NCBI GenBank assembly: GCA_902785325.1
Contig: CACZXZ010000009.1
Coordinates: forward strand, 1-64,000
Length of the DNA: 64,000 bases
Direction: 5' to 3'
DNA from: an uncultured Succinivibrio sp.
GTDB taxonomy: Bacteria; Pseudomonadota; Gammaproteobacteria; Enterobacterales; Succinivibrionaceae
Under the pieces are notes generated by a model, which saw only the letters and a program-made list of their open reading frames with translations, did no database searches and was not told the origin of the DNA. The translations under genes were made by a program, and so were the position numbers. Within the stretch, counting starts at the first letter, position 1. Every line of letters begins with the position of its first letter. Shown here piece by piece: positions 40,475 to 53,644 of this stretch.

Positions 40475-41575
40475 TTATTCACCAAATAAAGCATCCACAA
40501 AATTATCTTTATCAAAGATGCGTAAATCTTCTGTTTTTTCACCAATACCAATAAATCTTACTGGTACACCAAACTTATCTGCTAATGAAAATACAATACC
40601 ACCTTTTGCAGTTCCATCAAGTTTTGTTAGACATAGTCCTGTAACTTTTACAGCTTCATTAAATAAGGTCATTTGAGATATAGCATTTTGACCAGTACTT
40701 GCATCTAGAACAAGTAAAACTTCATGTGGTACATTTTCATCAATTTTTTTCATCACTCTAACAATCTTTTTTAACTCTTCCATAAGATTGTCTTTGTTTT
40801 GTAATCTACCTGCTGTATCACAGATTAAAACATCTGCGTGGTGAGCTTTAGCTGAATTTAAGGCATCATAGATAACTGAAGCGCTATCAGCTCCAGTTTG
40901 TTGAGCGATTACAGTTGTATTTGTTCTCTCTCCCCAACTTTTTAATTGTTCAACAGCTGCAGCTCTAAATGTATCACCAGCTGCTAACATTACTTTTTTA
41001 CCTTGAGCTTTAAACTTATTAGCTAATTTACCAATGGTAGTGGTCTTTCCAGCACCATTTACACCTACCATTAGGATTACATAAGGTAAATCATCTGCTT
41101 TTTTAGTTATATCTAAAGGAACTTCACAAGGAGCTAAGATTTCTTTAAGGATCCTTTTTAAATTTTCTTTTAACGCACCTGCATCATGCAATTCACGTAA
41201 TTTTGATTCTTCTTTTAATTTGTTAATAATTGATTGTGTTGTTTCAACACCTAAATCTGCTGTTAATAAGGCAGTCTCAAGATCTTCATATAAATCTTCT
41301 TCAATCTTTCTACCAACAACTAAAGCACTTAATCCATAAGCTAAATTTTCTCTAGTTCTCTTTAATCTTTCCATGAAGGTTAACTTAACCTTCATTGGTG
41401 AACTTTCTACCTCTTTCTGAGCAATAGCAGTAACTTCTGATGTATCTGCAGTTGAAACTTCTTGTGACTGTGCTTCTAAGGTTGAATGTTCCTTATTTTC
41501 TACTTTTTCTGTACTATTTTGTGTTGCAACATCGTGATCATTATTTTTTTTAGAAAATATAGAAAAAATACCCAT
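40475..41575 (-). CDS. ftsY: Signal recognition particle receptor FtsY
   Basis: GTPase receptor for SRP at the inner membrane. From ATG 41575 (GAGGA upstream) the 366 residues have a short acidic A domain, rich in Glu, Ser and Thr, and an NG domain. G motifs are GVNGAGKTTTIGKLA near 168, DTAGRLQNK near 252, and TKLDGTAKGG near 316. The A domain is shorter than the roughly 200-residue one of E. coli. An ATG four codons earlier is less likely. Confidence 0.96.
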   Translation of the reverse strand: MGIFSIFSKKNNDHDVATQNSTEKVENKEHSTLEAQSQEVSTADTSEVTAIAQKEVESSPMKVKLTFMERLKRTRENLAYGLSALVVGRKIEEDLYEDLETALLTADLGVETTQSIINKLKEESKLRELHDAGALKENLKRILKEILAPCEVPLDITKKADDLPYVILMVGVNGAGKTTTIGKLANKFKAQGKKVMLAAGDTFRAAAVEQLKSWGERTNTTVIAQQTGADSASVIYDALNSAKAHHADVLICDTAGRLQNKDNLMEELKKIVRVMKKIDENVPHEVLLVLDASTGQNAISQMTLFNEAVKVTGLCLTKLDGTAKGGIVFSLADKFGVPVRFIGIGEKTEDLRIFDKDNFVDALFGE

Positions 41576-41704
41576 CAAATTCCTCAACTTAATATAAATT
41601 GCTTTTGCTGATATTATACAATGTTTTTATAATATCTTTTGTCTTTGCTTTAGTGCTAGGCAGATTACTAAAGTGCAGTTCAATCAATTGTAGGCTAATT
41701 ATTT

Positions 41705-42262
41705 ATGCAAGATCATGAAATTAGAATCATTGGTGGTAAATATAAAGGAAAATTATTAAAGATCTTAGATGAAAAAGATCTTAGACCTACCACTAATCGC
41801 GTAAGAGAAACTATTTTCTCTTGGTTAAATAATATCGAAAATTCTAATGTACTTGATCTATTTGCAGGATCTGGTGCCTTAGGTTTTGAAGCCTACTCTC
41901 GTGGAGCAAAAAAGGTAACTCTAGTTGAACTTAATAAGAATACATCAAAACAATTGCAGGCTGTAGCTGAAAGTATTAATCCTAAAGATTTAACAGTGGT
42001 CAACAGCGATGCTCTAGAATTTTTAAATAATTGCAATCAACAATTTGATATTGTCTTCATTGATCCTCCTTATAAATTAAATATTTATAAAGATGTTTTA
42101 ACTTCATTATTAAAAAGAAATTTAATCAATGAAAACAGTATTGTTTACGTAGAAATGCAAAACGGATCTTCTCAATCTGTACCTGGATATGAGATTTTTA
42201 GAGAACATTCAGCTGGAAACGCAAAATATTCTTTGTGGAGAAAGAGTAATTTTCTATTTTGA
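41705..42262 (+). CDS. rsmD: 16S rRNA (guanine-966-N2)-methyltransferase
   Basis: Methylates G966 of 16S rRNA using S-adenosylmethionine. The 185-residue protein has IRIIGGKYKGKLL near 6, the SAM motif LDLFAGSGALGFEAYSRGA near 50 and the catalytic DPPY motif near 122. It is divergent from ftsY, the same arrangement as in E. coli. Confidence 0.95.
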   Translation: MQDHEIRIIGGKYKGKLLKILDEKDLRPTTNRVRETIFSWLNNIENSNVLDLFAGSGALGFEAYSRGAKKVTLVELNKNTSKQLQAVAESINPKDLTVVNSDALEFLNNCNQQFDIVFIDPPYKLNIYKDVLTSLLKRNLINENSIVYVEMQNGSSQSVPGYEIFREHSAGNAKYSLWRKSNFLF

Positions 42263-42272
42263 ATAAATTAGA

Positions 42273-42298
42273 TAGGTGGTACCTTTGAGTACCACCTA
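42273..42298. terminator. Hairpin between rsmD and atpC
   Basis: Perfect 9-base stem (AGGTGGTAC and GTACCACCT) with a CTTTGA loop between convergent genes. The T tracts are weak on both strands, so it may be a structured 3' end rather than a strong terminator. Confidence 0.6.
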
Positions 42299-42303
42299 AG
42301 TGG

Positions 42304-42732
42304 TTAGATTCTTCTATTTCTAGAGATTTGAACAACCTTAATACGAGCCATAGCATCGGCTAACTTAGCTAAAGCATGAGCGTAGTCATTATCACCGCTT
42401 GAATGATTTTCCAATGCAGTCTTAGCGAATTTAATAGCTTCTTGAGCCTTTGCTTCATCAATATCATCAGCTCTTAAAGCAGTATCAGCCAAAATAGTAA
42501 CATTATCAGGCTGAACTTCTAATACACCACCAGCTAGAAAGATTTGGTCATTTTTATCTTGAAGATCAATAAAAGTAACCATACCCGACTTAATGGTAGT
42601 TAGCAATGGTGTATGACCATATCTAATGCCTAATTCACCTTCAGATCCTGTAACTCTGACAGACTTAACATGACCTGAATATAAACTACCGACGCTACTA
42701 ATTACGTCTAGATGGAATGATATAGAATCCAT
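42304..42732 (-). CDS. atpC: ATP synthase F1 subunit epsilon
   Basis: Central-stalk subunit that couples rotation and inhibits ATP hydrolysis. The 142 residues have the N-terminal beta sandwich (SFHLDVISSVGSLYSG, EGELGIRYGHTPLLT near 29) and the C-terminal helical pair. Last gene of the atpIBEFHAGDC operon, 14 bases after atpD. Confidence 0.95.
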   Translation of the reverse strand: MDSISFHLDVISSVGSLYSGHVKSVRVTGSEGELGIRYGHTPLLTTIKSGMVTFIDLQDKNDQIFLAGGVLEVQPDNVTILADTALRADDIDEAKAQEAIKFAKTALENHSSGDNDYAHALAKLADAMARIKVVQISRNRRI

Positions 42733-42746
42733 TTTCCACCCCTACA

Positions 42747-44165
<1,419 letters not shown>

Positions 44166-44180
44166 TTATTCCTCTTTAAT

Positions 44181-45044
44181 TTATACTGCTGATGCACCAG
44201 AAACGATGTCATTTAGCTCCATAGTAATACCAGCTTGTCTTGCCTTGTTGTATTCAAGTTGCAAATCACTTACAAGAGCTTCAGCATTATCTGTAGCAGC
44301 TTTCATAGCAACCATTCTTGCAGCTTGTTCAGAAGCTAAGTTTTCTAGGACAGCTTGATAAACCATTTGCATAATGTAGCGATCTAGCACTACCTTAAGA
44401 ATTGATTCAGGCTCTGGTTCATATAAGTAATCCCAGTGACGTTTAGAGCTTTCATTTTCTTTATTTGGCTCTAAAGGTAATAACTTACCAACTAATGGTG
44501 TTTGAACCATGGTATTCTTGAAAGAGTTGCATGAAAGATAAATTTCATCAACCTCACCATTCAAAAATGCATCGGTCATCACCTTAATCACACCTACTAA
44601 CTTATCAGGTTGAGGATCATCACCAAAACCTGCATGTTGAGCCATCACTTGTATATTGCTGTGATTAAAATAGCCAGCTGCTTTAGAGCCTAATAAAACT
44701 ACTTTAATACCTATACCTTGTTCAGAGAATTCCTTCATCTTTGAAAGAACTGTTCTAAACAAGTTAATATTCAAGCCACCGCACAAGCCTCTGTCGGTAG
44801 ATACAACAATAAAACCAACATTCTTTACATCACGCCTAATCATAAACGGATGATGAAACTCAGAGTGACTTGAAGCAATATGATCAATAATATTTCGCAA
44901 ACCTTTTGAATAAGGACGCGATTGACTCATTTTTTCTTGAGCTTTACGCATCTTAGAGGCGGCTACCATCTGCATAGCACTAGTTATCTTCTGTGTATTT
45001 TTCACAGAAGCTATCTTAGTACGTATTTCCTTTGCACCTGCCAT
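44181..45044 (-). CDS. atpG: ATP synthase F1 subunit gamma
   Basis: Rotor shaft of F1. The 287-residue protein begins MAGAKEIRTKIASVKNTQKI, with KITSAMQMVAASKMRKAQ at the N-terminal helix, TDRGLCGGLN near 83, and the C-terminal ATDNAEALVSDLQLEYNKARQ. Both ends match the family. Confidence 0.97.
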   Translation of the reverse strand: MAGAKEIRTKIASVKNTQKITSAMQMVAASKMRKAQEKMSQSRPYSKGLRNIIDHIASSHSEFHHPFMIRRDVKNVGFIVVSTDRGLCGGLNINLFRTVLSKMKEFSEQGIGIKVVLLGSKAAGYFNHSNIQVMAQHAGFGDDPQPDKLVGVIKVMTDAFLNGEVDEIYLSCNSFKNTMVQTPLVGKLLPLEPNKENESSKRHWDYLYEPEPESILKVVLDRYIMQMVYQAVLENLASEQAARMVAMKAATDNAEALVSDLQLEYNKARQAGITMELNDIVSGASAV

Positions 45045-45054
45045 TTAAGAGCTC

Positions 45055-46596
45055 CTAGTAAGTTTGTGTTGACTTAAAGTCTTTAACCAATTCAGTTAGC
45101 TTATTAACAATCTCATCTGAATAGTCTGGCTTTGCATCAATGTCCTTTAATAAGGATTCATATTTGGTATGAGCGAACTCTAAAATTGCTTTTTCAAAAG
45201 GCAATACTTTAGATAACTCAACATCCTCTAAAAATCCTCTTTCAGCAGCAAAAATTACTAAGGCTTGCTCAGCAACAGTAAGTGGTTGGTACTGATTTTG
45301 CTTCATAAGTTCTGTAACTTTTTGACCATGATCCAACTGTTTTCTTGTTGCTTCATCAAGATCAGATGAGAATTGAGCGAAAGCTGCTAACTCTCTATAT
45401 TGAGCTAAAGCTGTTCTAATACCACCTGATAACTTCTTAATTATCTTAGTCTGAGCTGCACCACCAACACGAGATACTGAAATACCAGGATCTACAGCTG
45501 GGCGGACACCAGAGTTAAACAAACTAGTGGTCAAGAAAATCTGACCATCGGTAATAGAAATAACATTTGTTGGAATAAATGCAGATACGTCACCAGCTTG
45601 AGTTTCAATAATAGGTAAAGCTGTTAAAGAACCTGTTTTACCAACAATCTTGCCACCACTTAGCTTTTCTAGGTACTCAGCATTTACTCTAGATGCTCTT
45701 TCTAACAAACGTGAATGTAAGTAGAAAACATCACCTGGGAAAGCTTCACGCCCTGGAGGACGACGTAGTAATAGAGAAATTTGACGGTATGCTACAGCGT
45801 GTTTTGATAAATCATCATAGATGATCAAAGCATCTTCGCCTTGATCCATGAAATATTCACCCATAGCACAACCAGAGTAAGGAGCAATATACTGTAAAGC
45901 TGCAGTATCTGATGCAGATGCTACAACCACAATAGTATTTGAAAGAGCACCTTCCTCATCTAGTTTTCTAACCACTGAAGCAATTGTTGATGCCTTTTGG
46001 CCAATTGCTACATAAATACAACGAACACCATATTTTACTTGGTTAATAATAGTATCGATTGCAAGAGCAGTCTTACCAGTTTGACGGTCACCAATGATTA
46101 ACTCACGTTGACCACGTCCAATTGGAACCATTGAGTCAACAGCTTTATAACCAGTTTGAATTGGTTGTGAAACGCTTTGACGAGCAATAACGCCTGGAGC
46201 AATCTTTTCTACTGGATAGAACTTATCACAATTTACTGGACCATTACCATCAATAGGATCACCTAAGGCATTAACAACTCTACCTAATAAGTTATTGCCT
46301 ACAGGAACTTCCAAAATACGACCAGTGCTTTTTACTGTCATACCTTCTGATAGCTTACTGTATGGACCTAAAACAATTGCACCTACAGAATCACGCTCTA
46401 GATTTAAAGCAAGACCAAACAAGTCATCGCCAAAATCTAGCATTTCGCCTTGCATCACGTTGGACAAGCCATGAATTCTTACAATACCGTCGTTAACAGA
46501 AACGATAGTACCTTCATCACGAGCTTCAGTCACAACTTTAAATTGCTTAATTCTTTCTTTAATTAAATCAGCAATTTCAGTTGAATTTAGTTGCAT
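45055..46596 (-). CDS. atpA: ATP synthase F1 subunit alpha
   Basis: Non-catalytic nucleotide-binding subunit. The 513 residues have Walker [16 protein letters not shown] near 169 and [20 protein letters not shown] near 373. Length is the same as E. coli. It lies 15 bases after atpH. Confidence 0.98.
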   Translation of the reverse strand: MQLNSTEIADLIKERIKQFKVVTEARDEGTIVSVNDGIVRIHGLSNVMQGEMLDFGDDLFGLALNLERDSVGAIVLGPYSKLSEGMTVKSTGRILEVPVGNNLLGRVVNALGDPIDGNGPVNCDKFYPVEKIAPGVIARQSVSQPIQTGYKAVDSMVPIGRGQRELIIGDRQTGKTALAIDTIINQVKYGVRCIYVAIGQKASTIASVVRKLDEEGALSNTIVVVASASDTAALQYIAPYSGCAMGEYFMDQGEDALIIYDDLSKHAVAYRQISLLLRRPPGREAFPGDVFYLHSRLLERASRVNAEYLEKLSGGKIVGKTGSLTALPIIETQAGDVSAFIPTNVISITDGQIFLTTSLFNSGVRPAVDPGISVSRVGGAAQTKIIKKLSGGIRTALAQYRELAAFAQFSSDLDEATRKQLDHGQKVTELMKQNQYQPLTVAEQALVIFAAERGFLEDVELSKVLPFEKAILEFAHTKYESLLKDIDAKPDYSDEIVNKLTELVKDFKSTQTY

Positions 46597-46611
46597 TATG
46601 AATCACCTTAA

Positions 46612-47142
46612 CTATCTTAGGGCTGTAGCCAAGTTTTCTAAACTTGTCTTTACACTTGCATCAATAACACTATCACCTATTTTCAAAATTGCGCCACCTA
46701 CAATAGTTGGATCAATCTTTACTTCTAGGTTAATTTTACAGTTGTGTTTGATAGAAAGTTTATCCTTTAATGAATCAATTTCAGTTTTAGAAAAAGGTCT
46801 TGCACAAATTAGCTGACAACTTAAAACTTTATCGTGTTGTTGTCTTAATTCAACGAACTCCTCGTAAATCTGAGGAACTACATCAAATCTGTTATTTTCG
46901 CCAATAAGGTTGATGAAATTGATTTGATTTTCATCTACAAGATCTTTTAATAAAGAAATTAGACTGTTAGCAGCTAACTTAGAATTTGACTCTAACTTTA
47001 AATGATCTAAATAGTAGCGATCAGAACAAGCTATAGACATAGCCTCTAAAAAGTTCTGCCACTTATCTAGATTATTTTGTTCCACAGCAAAATCAAAAGC
47101 AGCTTTTGCATAAGGTCTTGCAACAGTCAAATTTTCTGCCAT
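46612..47142 (-). CDS. atpH: ATP synthase F1 subunit delta
   Basis: Connects the peripheral stalk to F1. The 176-residue protein begins with ARPYAKAAFDFAVE near 8 and ends with the delta signature IDPTIVGGAILKIGDSVIDASVKTSL (around 145-168). Typical length and position. Confidence 0.95.
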   Translation of the reverse strand: MAENLTVARPYAKAAFDFAVEQNNLDKWQNFLEAMSIACSDRYYLDHLKLESNSKLAANSLISLLKDLVDENQINFINLIGENNRFDVVPQIYEEFVELRQQHDKVLSCQLICARPFSKTEIDSLKDKLSIKHNCKINLEVKIDPTIVGGAILKIGDSVIDASVKTSLENLATALR

Positions 47143-47155
47143 TACAACTCCTAGC

Positions 47156-47626
47156 CTATAAAGAATCAGCTATTTTCTTTAACATTTGAGAATCAGTAGT
47201 CTCATCAATCTTTTGATCAATGATCTTCTGAGCACCATCAACTGCTAAAGCAATAACTTCAGATCTTAAACTCTCTCTAGCTCTATTCTTTTCAGCTTCG
47301 ATTTCACTCTTTGCTAAATCAAGAATCTTCTTACGCTCTTCTTGAGCTTCAGTAGATGCTTTATCAATAATTTGAGATCTAGTCTTATTAGCTTCATCAA
47401 TGATTTTTTGAGCTTCTGCTCTTGCCTTACGAATAGTTTCTTTAGCATTTTCGTTAGAAAGTTCTAAACTCTTCTTTGCTTTTTCAGCAGAATCAAGACC
47501 ATCAGCAATTTCTTTTTGCCTTTTTTCGATGGCTCCTAATAAAGGTGGCCATACGTATTTCATGCAAATTACAGCAAAAATAAGAAATGCTACAGCTTGA
47601 CCTAAAAATGTTGCATTAATTTCCAA
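47156..47626 (-). CDS. atpF: ATP synthase Fo subunit b
   Basis: Peripheral stalk subunit. One N-terminal membrane helix (residues 4-27, with [22 protein letters not shown]) followed by a long charged helix forming a right-handed coiled-coil dimer. 156 residues, the E. coli length. Confidence 0.97.
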   Translation of the reverse strand: MEINATFLGQAVAFLIFAVICMKYVWPPLLGAIEKRQKEIADGLDSAEKAKKSLELSNENAKETIRKARAEAQKIIDEANKTRSQIIDKASTEAQEERKKILDLAKSEIEAEKNRARESLRSEVIALAVDGAQKIIDQKIDETTDSQMLKKIADSL

Positions 47627-47663
47627 CCTAGATACCTCTAATTTGGTTACAACTTGTTAATAA

Positions 47664-47894
<231 letters not shown>

Positions 47895-47917
47895 TTATCT
47901 CCTATCAATAATATAAA

Positions 47918-48954
<1,037 letters not shown>

Positions 48955-48992
48955 AAACAAGAATAACATAAGTGTTTCTATTCTAAAATAAT

Positions 48993-49367
48993 TTAATTAT
49001 CTTTGCATATGGCAAATGTCACCAAATTCTTAAAAAGTGTCAGTAGAATAAAACAAATTAAAATTATTAAATTATTTAAAGAAAGGTATTTAAAGGCAAT
49101 AACTAATAAAAATATCAATATCAAATACTTAATTAAAGTTGAACTAATGCCTTTAAATAAAATTAATGAAGGATTATTACTTTTAAAAAACGAGGTAGAT
49201 ACAAAGTAATAGACATCAACTGTAAAATAAATTAAAAATCCGCATAAGACAGATAAAGAATTTAATAGATAATTTTTATCAAAAAAGTATGATGCACTAT
49301 TTATAATCAAAAGCAAAAGGCAAAGCTCATACAAATTATATTGAAGATACTTCTTTACCTTTTGCAT
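48993..49367 (-). CDS. atpI: ATP synthase assembly protein I (AtpI-like)
   Basis: A 124-residue protein with four predicted membrane helices, very rich in Leu, Ile and Phe. AtpI assists c-ring assembly and is poorly conserved, so the call rests on topology, length (E. coli about 126) and position directly before atpB, 3 bases after parB. A plus-strand ORF over the same region is a shadow. Confidence 0.75.
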   Translation of the reverse strand: MQKVKKYLQYNLYELCLLLLIINSASYFFDKNYLLNSLSVLCGFLIYFTVDVYYFVSTSFFKSNNPSLILFKGISSTLIKYLILIFLLVIAFKYLSLNNLIILICFILLTLFKNLVTFAICKDN

Positions 49368-49370
49368 TCA

Positions 49371-50300
49371 TTATTCCTGTTTTAAAAAGGCTAGTAAATT
49401 ATCAAGCTGTTCTTTTGAGGAATAAGAAAGTGTAATTTTTCCTTTTTCTTCTGAAGTTGCCTTAAATTTAAACTTAATACCAGAAAACTTCTGATTAAGT
49501 TCTTCTTCAAGACCACCAAAATTATTTTCTACTTTTTCTTTGGTTGAAGTAGGTTCAAGTTCTTCAGTATTGTTTAACTTGATATTTTTAACTAGTTGTT
49601 CTGTTTGTCTTACAGATAAGGATTTCTTTATTACATAAAGAGCAGCTTTTAACTGTAAGTTTGGATCATCAAGAGAAAGTAAAACTTTAGCATGTCCTAA
49701 ATCAATTTGATTTGCCAAAATCATCTTCTTAACATCTTCTTGAAGATTATTAAGTCTTACAATATTAGCTATACTACTTCTTGATTTTCCTAAAGTTTTA
49801 GCTAAATCTTCCTGGCTTAATTTGCATTCTTCTAACATTAGATTAAAAGCTTGAGCCATTTCTAATGGATTCAAATCTTCACGCTGAATATTTTCAATTA
49901 AAGCCACAGCGTAACCATTATCACCAAGATCATCCCTAATTAAACAAGGTACATTTTCAAGATTAGCTAATTTACAAGCTCTGTATCTTCTTTCACCACA
50001 AATTATTTCATACTTATCTTCATCTGATTTTTTTACAAGCAAAGGCTCTAAAAGACCGTGCTCTTTAATAGACAAAGACAATTCCTCTAGACTTTCTTTA
50101 TCGAAATTCTTTCTAGGTTGATAAATTGAAGGCTTTAAAATAGAGATTGGTAGTTCAACTATTTTATTTTTTTCAGAAGTAAAAATATCTTGCGAAATAG
50201 TATTTAGAGGCTGAGAAACTTCATTTTCTCTTACTTTTTCTTCACGATTTTTCTTAGATTCACTTAATAATGAATCTAAACCACGTCCTAAGCCTGCCAT
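49371..50300 (-). CDS. parB: Chromosome partitioning protein ParB
   Basis: CTP-dependent DNA clamp that loads at parS near the origin. The 309-residue protein begins AGLGRGLDSLLSE, then box I PSIYQPRKNFD near 58 and box II CGERRYRACKLA near 100, a helix-turn-helix (QEDLAKTLGKSRSSIANIVRL near 155) and a C-terminal dimer domain. It pairs with parA, 11 bases upstream. No parS was recognised in the window. Confidence 0.95.
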   Translation of the reverse strand: MAGLGRGLDSLLSESKKNREEKVRENEVSQPLNTISQDIFTSEKNKIVELPISILKPSIYQPRKNFDKESLEELSLSIKEHGLLEPLLVKKSDEDKYEIICGERRYRACKLANLENVPCLIRDDLGDNGYAVALIENIQREDLNPLEMAQAFNLMLEECKLSQEDLAKTLGKSRSSIANIVRLNNLQEDVKKMILANQIDLGHAKVLLSLDDPNLQLKAALYVIKKSLSVRQTEQLVKNIKLNNTEELEPTSTKEKVENNFGGLEEELNQKFSGIKFKFKATSEEKGKITLSYSSKEQLDNLLAFLKQE

Positions 50301-50311
50301 TTTTTTATTCC

Positions 50312-51076
50312 TTATTTAGATTTATCAATAACTTCAGCTGCTAATGATAAATATGCTTTTGATCCAGCTGAAGACTTATCATAATACATGGCTGGTTTAC
50401 CATAACTTGGAGCTTCAGCAAGTCTTACATTTCTTGGAATAATTGTTTCGTAAACCAAGTCTCCAAAATTATTTTTTAATTCATTAGAAACATCAATAGA
50501 TAATCTATTACGATTATCGTACATAGTACGTAGGATGCCTTCTATTTTTAATTTTGAATTAACAGCATTAGCTAATTGATCAACAGTTTCAATTAACAAA
50601 GTTAAACCTTCTAGTGCAAAATATTCACATTGCAAAGGTACTAAAATTGAATCTGCAGCACATAGTGCATTTACAGTTAAAATGTTTAATGAAGGAGGAC
50701 AATCAATCAACACAAAGTCATATTGATTTTTAATATTATCTAAAGCTTTTCTTAAAAAGTTTTCTCTACCAAACTTATCTAATAAGTTAACTTCAGCTGC
50801 AGTTAAATCTTCATTTGCTGGAATTAAGTGATAATCACCTTCTGTTTTAGTTACAACAGATTCTCTAATATCTAATCCATCGATTAAAACATTAGTAATT
50901 GACTTGTCCAAACCAAACTTCATTACACCTGAAGCCATTGTTGCGTTACCTTGAGGATCGCAATCAATAACTAAAACTTTTTTTTGCATAGCAGCAAGGG
51001 ATGCTGCTAAATTAACACAAGTTGTAGTTTTTCCTACACCACCTTTTTGGTTGGCTATTGAAATTACTTTACTCAA
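50312..51076 (-). CDS. parA: Chromosome partitioning ATPase ParA
   Basis: Walker-type ATPase that forms a nucleoid gradient used to segregate ParB-bound origins. The 254 residues begin MSKVISIANQKGGVGKTTT, the deviant Walker A motif, followed by VLVIDCDPQGNATM near 34 and VLIDCPPSLN near 122. It lacks the N-terminal helix-turn-helix of plasmid type Ia ParA, consistent with a chromosomal (Soj) type. Its neighbours rsmG and mnmG are the classical origin-linked set. Confidence 0.96.
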   Translation of the reverse strand: MSKVISIANQKGGVGKTTTCVNLAASLAAMQKKVLVIDCDPQGNATMASGVMKFGLDKSITNVLIDGLDIRESVVTKTEGDYHLIPANEDLTAAEVNLLDKFGRENFLRKALDNIKNQYDFVLIDCPPSLNILTVNALCAADSILVPLQCEYFALEGLTLLIETVDQLANAVNSKLKIEGILRTMYDNRNRLSIDVSNELKNNFGDLVYETIIPRNVRLAEAPSYGKPAMYYDKSSAGSKAYLSLAAEVIDKSK

Positions 51077-51086
51077 TTTATTTTCC

Positions 51087-51749
51087 TTATGAATTTTGTA
51101 ATTTTATAATTACAGCTTGTCTTTTTGCATCTAATGTAGGTACATGAAGCTCAATATTTTCAACTAATTGAGCATTTGAAGGAATTTCACTTATTTCCTT
51201 CTCATCTAAATTAGCTTTCATAGCTATAAATATACCATTGTCTGAAATAAGATTTTTGCACCATTCGACAATTTTACATAAAGGTGCAAAAGCTCTACTT
51301 ACAATACAGTCAAATTTATTTTCAATTTCTATGTTTTCACAACGATCATTGATAATATGAACGTTCTTTAAATTGAGTGAAACCATAGCTGTTCTTACAA
51401 AAGATAATTTTTTAGCTATTGAATCAATTAAAGTAAATTGAATTTCAGGGTTTAAGATAGCAAGAACTAATCCTGGAAAACCAGCACCAGTTCCTACATC
51501 CGCAATATTATTACCTTTATATTTGATTAGAGGTGATAAAACTGCACTATCCAAAATATGTAGCACTACCATATCATTAGGATCTCTTATAGCAGTTAAA
51601 TTCAAAGCATTATTCCACTTACATAAAAGAATTACTAAGGTAGCCAATTTATCAAATTGATCCTCTGTAGCATCAATATTAGCTTCACTCATTAATTTTT
51701 TTATTTTTAATAGAATTAATTCTTTGTCAGCTACATTATTTTTTTTCAT
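51087..51749 (-). CDS. rsmG: 16S rRNA (guanine-527-N7)-methyltransferase
   Basis: Methylates G527 of 16S rRNA. The 220-residue protein shows KWNNALNLTAIRDPNDMVVLHILDS in the N-terminal part, the SAM motif VGTGAGFPGLVLAI near 86 and IVSRAFAPL near 146. It lies between mnmG and parA, 8 bases after mnmG. Confidence 0.96.
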   Translation of the reverse strand: MKKNNVADKELILLKIKKLMSEANIDATEDQFDKLATLVILLCKWNNALNLTAIRDPNDMVVLHILDSAVLSPLIKYKGNNIADVGTGAGFPGLVLAILNPEIQFTLIDSIAKKLSFVRTAMVSLNLKNVHIINDRCENIEIENKFDCIVSRAFAPLCKIVEWCKNLISDNGIFIAMKANLDEKEISEIPSNAQLVENIELHVPTLDAKRQAVIIKLQNS

Positions 51750-51757
51750 AGATAAAC

Positions 51758-53644
51758 CTAGTTTTTACCTAATAAATTCATCTTCTTTAAGTGAACTAAT
51801 AGAATAGAAATTGCCGCTGGAGTAACACCAGAGATTCTAGAAGCCATACCAATAGTTTCTGGTTTATGCTCATTTAATTTCTGAGCAACCTCATTAGATA
51901 AAGCTCTGATAGTTTTATAATCAAAATCTAATGGTAATAGAGTATGCTCATTTACTTTATTCTTCTTGATATCTTCTAATTCTCTTTGTAAATATCCTTG
52001 ATATTTAACTTGAATTTCTACTTGTTCTCTTGCTTGATCAGTATTAGCAATTCTATCTAAATTAGTAGTTTCAATTAAACTATTTAACTTAACTTCAGGT
52101 CTTCTTAGAATTTCTTCTAAGGTTTGTTCCTGAGATAGAGGAGCATTTAAAATCTTATTGATATCTTTACCCATTTGAGATGATGGTTTTACAGAAATTT
52201 CTCTTAATCGAGCCTTTTCTTTTTCAATTTGATTTTGTTTATCTTCAAAAATACGCCATCTTTCATCACTTATAATGCCAAGTTCTCTAGCTTTAGGAGT
52301 TAATCTTAAGTCAGCATTATCTTCTCTTAAAATCAATCTATATTCAGCTCTTGAAGTAAACATTCTATATGGCTCTTTTGTACCTAAAGTACATAAGTCA
52401 TCCATTAACACACCAATGTATGCTTCATCCCTTCTTGGGAACCAAGCTTGTTGACCTTTAACATATAAACCAGCATTAATACCAGCTAGCATACCTTGAG
52501 CTGCTGCTTCTTCATAACCTGTAGTACCATTGATTTGTCCTGCTAAGAATAAACCTGATACCTTCTTAGATTGCATAGATACTGAAAGTTCTCTTGGATC
52601 ATAGAAATCATATTCAATTGCATAGCCAGGTCTTGCAATAATAGCATTCTCCAAACCTTTAATAGATCTAATAAAGTTTTCTTGAACATCAAAAGGTAAG
52701 GATGTAGAAATACCATTTGGATAAACAAGAGGTGATGTTAATCCTTCAGGCTCAATAAATACATGATGTGAAGTTCTATCTGGATATCTTACTATTTTAT
52801 CTTCAATAGAAGGGCAATATCTTGGTCCAACAGAATGAATAACACCTGAATATAAAGGACTTCTATCTAATCCACCTCTGATAATGTCATGAGTCTTTTC
52901 ATTAGTTTGAGTAATGTAACAAGGAACTTGATTTGGATGGATCTTTTCATCATTTAAGAATGAGAAAGTAGGCTGAGGATATTCAGGATCCTGCTTAGTC
53001 ATTTTTGAAAAATCAATTGAACTTGCAACAATACGTGCAGGAGTACCTGTTTTTAATCTACCTACTTTTAAACCTAAATCTTTTAAATTTTCAGCAAGCT
53101 TAATAGAAGCAGGATCACCTGCTCTACCACCTGAATAGTGTTCTAGACCAATGTGAATTAATCCATTTAAGAAAGTACCAGCACAAATGATCACAGCATT
53201 ACAATAGAATTCAATTCCTGCAGCTGTTTTTACACCACTTATAGTATTGTCTTTAAAGATGATTTCTGTAGCTGGTTGTTGGAAAATGGTTAAATTCTCA
53301 TAGCTCCATAAATTTTTTCTCATCACTTCTTTATACAAGTGACGATCAGTTTGAGCTCTAGTTGCTCTTACTGCAGGACCTTTTGAGGAATTTAAGGTTC
53401 TAAATTGAATACCAGCTTTATCAATAGCATCAGGACAAACACCACCCATAGCATCAATTTCTTTGATTAGATGCCCCTTACCAATACCACCAAAAGCTGG
53501 ATTACAAGACATCTCACCTACAGTTTCTAGATTGTGAGTTAAGAGTAGCGTTTTACATTTCATTCTTGCGCTTGCAGCTGCAGCTTCAATTCCAGCGTGA
53601 CCTGCGCCAATAACGATGATATCGAAATTTCTAAAGTTATTCAT
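51758..53644 (-). CDS. mnmG: tRNA U34 carboxymethylaminomethyl synthesis protein MnmG (GidA)
   Basis: FAD enzyme that, with MnmE, makes cmnm5U34 in tRNAs. The 628 residues have the FAD motif [18 protein letters not shown] near 11, [21 protein letters not shown] near 82, and a C-terminal domain that binds MnmE. It is the first gene left of the putative origin and is transcribed away from it. Its partner mnmE is at the right edge of the window. Confidence 0.98.
   Translation of the reverse strand: MNNFRNFDIIVIGAGHAGIEAAAASARMKCKTLLLTHNLETVGEMSCNPAFGGIGKGHLIKEIDAMGGVCPDAIDKAGIQFRTLNSSKGPAVRATRAQTDRHLYKEVMRKNLWSYENLTIFQQPATEIIFKDNTISGVKTAAGIEFYCNAVIICAGTFLNGLIHIGLEHYSGGRAGDPASIKLAENLKDLGLKVGRLKTGTPARIVASSIDFSKMTKQDPEYPQPTFSFLNDEKIHPNQVPCYITQTNEKTHDIIRGGLDRSPLYSGVIHSVGPRYCPSIEDKIVRYPDRTSHHVFIEPEGLTSPLVYPNGISTSLPFDVQENFIRSIKGLENAIIARPGYAIEYDFYDPRELSVSMQSKKVSGLFLAGQINGTTGYEEAAAQGMLAGINAGLYVKGQQAWFPRRDEAYIGVLMDDLCTLGTKEPYRMFTSRAEYRLILREDNADLRLTPKARELGIISDERWRIFEDKQNQIEKEKARLREISVKPSSQMGKDINKILNAPLSQEQTLEEILRRPEVKLNSLIETTNLDRIANTDQAREQVEIQVKYQGYLQRELEDIKKNKVNEHTLLPLDFDYKTIRALSNEVAQKLNEHKPETIGMASRISGVTPAAISILLVHLKKMNLLGKN

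Noticed and set aside
49003..49209. Plus-strand ORF of 68 codons opposite atpI
   Set aside because: It lies within atpI on the opposite strand; atpI has the expected position, length and membrane topology.
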